Shown here piece by piece: positions 58,441-64,000 of a DNA stretch of 64,000 nucleotides. The notes under the pieces were generated by a model that was not told the origin of the DNA, did not search any database, and saw only the letters and a program-made list of their open reading frames with translations. Both the position numbers and the translations under genes were made by a program. Every line of letters starts with the position of its first letter. Within the stretch, counting starts at the first letter, position 1. Source of the DNA: Sphaerolaimus hirsutus (Eukaryota > Nematoda > Chromadorea > Monhysterida > Sphaerolaimidae); assembly GCA_964036195.1 (NCBI GenBank), contig OZ038457.1, positions 8,273,147 to 8,337,146 of the forward strand. The letters run 5' to 3'.

Positions 58441-61400
58441 TATCACTCATTGTCAGCATTAGCCGCGGGGGTAACTTTTGAGGGTGATAAGGGTGAAGGG
58501 AACACAGTGGAACACTTGTTTTCTATTATTTCGGGGGTGTGCAAAAATTCTACAAAAATAGCACACAGCACTAGATATGGTGCAAAGCGGCGCCGATGTT
58601 CTCATTTGGCCCCAAAGCCAAATGCAGTCGGGAAAAATGAGGGACAGGGACTAGAAAAAAATAAAAAAATAAAATTGTTCCCTTCGCCCTCCAACCCACA
58701 AAGTGTGGAGCGGCCGCAGAAGTCTGAAATAGGTGGCGCAATGCAAGTGGTCCCGTTGAAATTGGACCCACTGCAGTTGGGCCCAACACGCACAGCCCCA
58801 ATGGAGCGTGCGGGTGCGCAGAAAAATGCCACCGCGGCGTCAGACGCGGCATGTGACATTACCTGCGGCAGCGAAAATTACTGCGCACAGGAAAATGGGA
58901 AAATAAGTGAAATTAACAAAGTAAAAGAAGGCAAAATAATACTAAATCCAACTCTTTGCGCGAACTTATCAACTGAATTACAAGCAGAAGGAATTGTTTA
59001 CAAAAATGAAAAAGGGTTTCAAGTTAATAAAAATTGGCGGTGCGCTGACAAATTCACGCAACCATTTGAAAACGAAAAAAGGGACTGCATTGTGCCCCCC
59101 AAAATTGTGAACATTTACGAAGTTCAGAACACAAAAATAAATAAAAAAACAGCTAAAATAGGTGAAAAGTATGATGCATTGATGGGGGGGGGAATACCGA
59201 GTATAGATAACTGCGCGAAAATAAGGAAATACCAGGTACATCTTGGCGTTTGCGCCATGGGGAAGGGCCCACCCAAAGTAATGCTACCTGTGCGCACCGG
59301 TGATGTGCGCACGCAAAAAATGCAGTCGCGGCACGGCGGCAGCGGCCGCGCGGCGCGTGAAATGAGGCGGCGGCCGGCTGCGCGACAGCCTAAGCAACCG
59401 CAAATGAATGGATCCACAGGGCCGCCAGCTAACTTGCGTCGGCCGCGCTGCGTATACAATGGGGGGTGGAATTGTAGACAGATTTTATCTATCTCATATA
59501 CCAGGTATTCTGGGCAAAGAATACCTGTGTTTCCCGCGATTGCGCTCTTATATAGCGCGCTAGGCATCTTGACCTATCACTCTTACTCAGGCTATCTTGA
59601 GAAGCATAAATTTGAAAAAAACATGGAATCCGGAAGGCCCGAGTCCCCGGACTTTTTCGAGCCGCGCCCAAATTCACCTGCAAATCCAATGCTGGATCAA
59701 ATGATCCATGCAGTCGATCGCATGTCGACTGTCGACGAAATAGTGCAGTCGCTGGAAAATGCGCACCGCCCGCCACGCTTAGTGCCAGGTAAATATACTG
59801 CTGCGTATAAATTGAGTGAAGTTTGGAAGCACTTAGGTGGGGCGCTGGGCCGGAAAATGCGCGGCGGAAAAGGGAGTATTACAAAAGTTAAATTATGTGA
59901 AAAAAACTTTCGACTTTCAGATTATGAGATTGATTATGAGTTATGTAAAAAGAACTTGTTCGGGAAGGGAAGTAAGGTAGATGCTAGTAGTCTAAAAGAA
60001 ATAAATAAGTGTTACTTAAATGTAAGTATTGAGGTTATACCTGAATTTCGGAGCGCACCTAAAAATGAGGGAAAACTCTGCGCAGGGTCCAGCGACATGG
60101 CTACGGCCAGAGACAACAGCGCGGCCGAAATACTGGCCAACCTGTTCGACGACGCCTCGCCCGAGGTGTTTGCCGAGTACCAGCGTGGGCGCGCGTTGGT
60201 CACGCCCGAGGCCGGCGTGCTGCAGCCCGAGCCCGGCATGCCCGAGCCCGACATGGACGCTGGCGGCGCCTGGAGCGGCATGTACGAACCCATGTCGCCC
60301 GACCAGCCGGACGAGGCGCGCGTGTCCGTCACGCACGTGCAGACGCCCGCGGCGTCAGAGATGGCTGTGCCGGTGACGGCGGAGTCAACCACAGGGGCAG
60401 GTGTGCATGTGCACATGCCACAGCAGCTGTATGCGGGCGAGATGGGTAAGTATAGCGTAGCAAATAAAATTACACAGAAACTTTCGGGGGAAGGTGAGCA
60501 TTGTGGTGAGAGCGAAAGTATGTTGAAAGACAAGAGGATACATGAAAAATCAAATCTTGATAGAAAATTACATGTGAAAACAAATTTTGATAAAAAACTG
60601 CACATGAAGGGAAAGTTTGGCAAAAAAATGCACTTTGAAAGAAATTTTGAAGTAAGAATTGATTGTAAAAAGATGTCCCTCATACATGAACTGACGTTTA
60701 CAGGGCCGGTGTCCAGCGACATGCCGATGCCCGGGCGCACGCTCGAAGGGTATCCCACCCAGGGTGCGTGCACTTCTTGTTGCGGCCCTAGCTTTACGCA
60801 AAATTCGGTTGCAAGATGTAGTGCACGTGTAGGTATTGACGTCGCGGGCACGTGCTACATCGTGGCGCCGGACGTGGGGCGACGCGTGGGGCAGCAAGCC
60901 GAGGGCGCCGCACCGGCACAGGCTGGAAGTGAGTTCCGAACACTGCCTTATGAAAACCTTTGGCTTCATAAGGCACGTCTTGGACTCTCAGGCCCAGACA
61001 GCGGCGACGCGGCGCAGGCGGGGCTGGACGAGCCCGCCTCACTGGCGAAAAGGGTCAGATCGGCGCCGACGGACGCGGCGGGCATTCCCCGACTGCTTCC
61101 GGGCAGAAGGAAGAGCACCAGACCGAAGAGGGCGACCCGCCCGCCCTGCCAGTACATGTCCGCCGAGTCAGGCAGCGAGTCACACGCAGAGAAAATGCCG
61201 CACAAGGCCAAAAGTAAGCCATTTTGGACGTTTGCATTTATTTTGGACACATTTGAAAAGGTGAAAGTGGTTATTGGGAAAGTAGGGTGTTTAAATAAGG
61301 TAACTTCGGAAATAATTTACTCTCAGAAGTTTACGGGGAAGATTTTCCGCCAGGAATGGCTTACTTTTGCGCCTATGCAAATTCTGGAAACGAGTGTTAA

Positions 61401-64000
61401 GGGGGCACAGATAAAGCGGCTAAATAATTACAAAAATGCCATGAATTTACGCCCCATTGACCACAATAGACGGGCCCACGTGAATAGGACACGTTTTACA
61501 TTTCTTACCACAATCTTATCGGGGCAAATCTCCAGACGCGGCGTGGCGTGTTTTCACGGACACGTGAACGCTATTCATGGCGCGCAGACGCGGCGATCTG
61601 CGTGCAATAGAAAACTAATAAATAGATACCTAAGTGAAATGACTCATGAAATTTTATTGCACGCCGATCACCGGGAAATAGCGTTGGGCAAGCGCCAAAA
61701 ACTAGTACTTATCCTAACACAGTCAAATGAATGGCCTAAATACAATGAAATAGTTCTTGCGGTGACTCATGAACGATGGAAAAGGGGGGCATATCTAGGG
61801 GGGTACAGAATTTGCAATGGGAAAAATGTACGGCCGGTAAACATTGCTAAGTTGTGTTGCAAGAGCCCACTTAGTTACTTATGGTACTCTGTACAAATAT
61901 GCTGCGCAAAAATGCCCTCAAGGGGAGTGGTAAATAAGTGTGAGAGAGAAAATTGTCTGTACAAGTTTATACATAGTTCGCTAGGCGAGAGATGGCGCCG
62001 TTTTTACAGGAAATTTTGCAAAGTAAACAGAAAATGTAAACTATTCAGGGCACAAAGGCATTGCTTAGTAAAGGCAAGATTGTTAGATAAAATGAATAAA
62101 TATTGCGCACACGAAAATCCGCTAAGTAATAAAGAGAGTAAAGTTGCAAAAGTAAAGTGTCACTTCTCCTACTTGAAATGGTATGAAATAAAATGCAAGC
62201 CAAATGCCCAGAACCCAAAAGTCACCCCCGAAAACGCCAACTCAGAAGGTGCCTGGCTTTCCAGGCAAGCGCAAGAGCAGCGGGTCGTCGTCGACCGCCA
62301 GCAGCAGCGGCATGCGCCGCGACATCAGCAAGAGCAGCGGCCCGTCCAAGCACCCGATTTCGGACGCGATAGCCGCCGGGCTCGGCGGAGAGCCAGAGGT
62401 GATGGCCCAACGCCTGCGTGCAGAGATGATTGCAACGGCCGCAGGTACAAGAGTGGTGATAGTCGATTATCGTTACGATTTGCGCGTGGTGTTGCCATAA
62501 ATGGGCAACGTGCCAGACCACAGCTACTCATAAAAAAACAAATAGAGGGGAAATCGAAGCAGGTGTTTGGATCCTATTTCATAAAATGCGGAGGGAAAAA
62601 TGTAGGTTTGACCAACGAGAAGGAAAATTCAAAAATTTTGTTCATAAAAGGTAAATCGTGGTTGGAGATGAGATTTGATGTGGAAATGGAAGCTACAATA
62701 GAAAATAAAGGGGTCTTGTTGGTCTGGCACGTTCCATTTAGGCAACAGCCACAGTTAGTAACTCGTGACGATAAAGATTCCGGTTTCACGTACATTATCA
62801 TAAAATTTTATCGCTCGGGGAGTGATTTCGTGACATTGTATCGCTCGGGGAGTAATGTTGTGAAATTGAGTAGCTCGGGGAGTTCGATTATCAAATTATA
62901 CCGCTCGGGGAATCATGATAAAGTGCCTATTTGGTATAGAAAAGTTGCAAGATGCGAATCAGGGGTGCCAAGGACCAATTTGGGTCTTTTAACAAGCTTT
63001 TTACTAACATCCGAAAAATGTCCGGTTAAAGTAAACCTAAAAACCAAAAACCAACACATTAACCCATACATGTGCTACCAAAACCAGCCTGATCCCAAAC
63101 TGGGCCCAACGAAGAGTGTAGTTCACGAAATAGGGCAGTCGTCCCAAAGTAGTCCAAAAAATGGCTTTGCAGTAGCGTCAAGCGCCGCGGCACACAGGTC
63201 GATCGAATGTCTGCGAAGTAAAATGTTGTCAACAACCATATTGTCCTGTCCCGATACTTTTGGAACAGTTTTCCCTGAAACTCTAAGTACCGAAGGGGAA
63301 TCCCGGGGGAAAGTGTTCGAAACGCGACGAATACGGCCCAAGCCAGGCCCAGAGCCGTATTCTGCTCACCACCCACCTCTTTGTCATCATTTCCGAGTGG
63401 TCGGCGCTGTCGAAAGTCGAGAGTCGACACGCGGTCGAAAGGGTCGCCGTTCCGCTTGTTTCTCAATGACGCAAGTCTCTGGTTTCAAGGCCGAAGACGA
63501 TTATCGATTATTTTTGGAGACTTGCCAAAATGGGGCAAAAGTGACACTTGTATCTGATGTCCGGAAAATGGCCGGCCACAGACTTGCGATGTCAGGAGAC
63601 ACGCGGGGCAGCTGGGGCGCTGTAAAAGGGATGTTGGGAAGGGTTGAAAGAATTGTTTTCTTGGTAGGTACACCCTCTATGTGTCCCTGCATTACCCCTT
63701 CAAACGTCGAACAAAGTAGCAACTTTGGGTTAATCTCGGTAAATGAAAGCCGAGCCACACAGTCGTACACGGGTCGGGGTCGGTATACACATTCGTGCGT
63801 GGGGCCGGAAAACGACCGGCAACGATTAGAATTCGTAGGAAGGGGTGTCCGAAGGGGTTTCCCTTGTGCAGAAATTGGGTATATTGGAAGATGCGTAAAG
63901 CTTGAAGGTGATTTAGCACTGGGGAATAAAATCAGAAATTCCGGGGAAAGTTTTAAATATTTGGGGATCAATCCCATTGGACAACGGGAAACCCTCTGGA
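58441..64000 (+). CDS. Very long open frame after the Gag zinc knuckle, unknown
   Basis: Continuing in the frame of the zinc knuckle, I read every codon from 58441 to the window end and found no stop, giving at least 1,850 codons (more beyond the edge). The sequence is mixed: Lys/Asn-rich segments, an Asp/Pro/Glu-rich acidic part (60060-60420), Arg/Gly/Ser-rich parts, Cys-rich basic parts (61850-62200) and three tandem copies of a unit like YRSGS..V.L (62800-62920). I see neither an aspartic-protease D-T/S-G-A motif nor reverse-transcriptase or RNase H motifs, which would be expected directly after Gag. It may be an expanded spacer or accessory domain with pol farther downstream, or a captured coding sequence. 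Confidence 0.6.

Larger units (their letters stand above)
55090..64000 (+). mobile_element. LTR retrotransposon, 5' part (Ty3/Gypsy-like Gag), runs off the window
   Basis: A promoter-like region with tataaaag (55260-55267) and an aataaa poly(A) signal (about 55473) is followed by a tRNA-primer-like tggcgcc (55733-55739) and then Gag. The 3' LTR is outside the window, so the LTR limits are not resolved. The Gag part reads in more than one frame (about three breaks), so the copy looks broken or uses frame changes, while the long frame after it is clean. Age cannot be estimated without the second LTR. Confidence 0.75.

Noticed and set aside
58441-64000. Reverse transcriptase or protease in the long frame
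   Set aside because: I looked for D-T/S-G-A, a Y-x-D-D box and RNase H signatures in the frame and saw none.
1-64000. tRNA or rRNA genes
   Set aside because: No cloverleaf-type A-box/B-box pair or rRNA core sequence was noticed by eye; a covariance search would be needed to exclude small RNAs.

Overview
The window is animal nuclear DNA, almost certainly from an invertebrate. The evidence is a 17-exon host gene with canonical GT-AG introns, dense small inverted-repeat DNA transposons, a metazoan-type Polinton and an LTR retrotransposon. The phylum cannot be fixed from the sequence alone.

Layout. (1) 103-1550 is a 1.45 kb foldback element flanked by TA. (2) 1831-38380 is one 36.55 kb Polinton (Maverick). 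Its limits are set by identical 6-bp duplications (gtgtac) at 1825-1830 and 38381-38386, and by inverted ends beginning AG that match over about 88 bp. From right to left its minus strand carries protein-primed DNA polymerase B, a Cys-rich gene, a packaging-type ATPase, small conserved genes, a retroviral-type integrase, a penton-like minor capsid candidate and a double-jelly-roll major capsid protein. The left third is accessory: a plus-strand block (about 10.0-16.2 kb) of Ser/Thr-, Met- and Ala-rich genes, then on the minus strand a large gene with the plan of a type I membrane glycoprotein (5.7-9.3 kb), then two unknown minus-strand genes. A 354-codon unknown gene reads outward at the right end. 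(3) 38873-51396, minus strand, is the only host gene I can name: a cytosolic-type L-asparaginase with C-terminal ankyrin repeats (ASPG-like). I assembled 17 exons with consistent phases into 882 codons. Its introns are full of short DNA transposons, several with readable 8-bp (hAT-type) duplications and one nested in another. (4) 51.4-55.1 kb is intergenic and rich in hairpin elements. (5) 55.1-64.0 kb is the 5' part of an LTR retrotransposon: promoter/poly(A) region, Ty3-like Gag with a CCHC knuckle, and then a frame that stays open for 5.56 kb to the window edge without a protease or reverse transcriptase that I can recognise.

How parts work together. The Polinton modules are those of a self-synthesising, virus-like element: polymerase and integrase for copying and insertion, ATPase and two capsid-type proteins for particles. 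The extra glycoprotein-like gene is what would be expected of a lineage that gained an envelope or attachment protein, but that function is inference. Nearly identical ends and perfect duplications suggest a recent insertion, about 0.5 kb downstream of the asparaginase stop codon. Two hairpin transposons coincide with introns of Polinton genes and place GT and AG splice signals in their arms, resembling introners.
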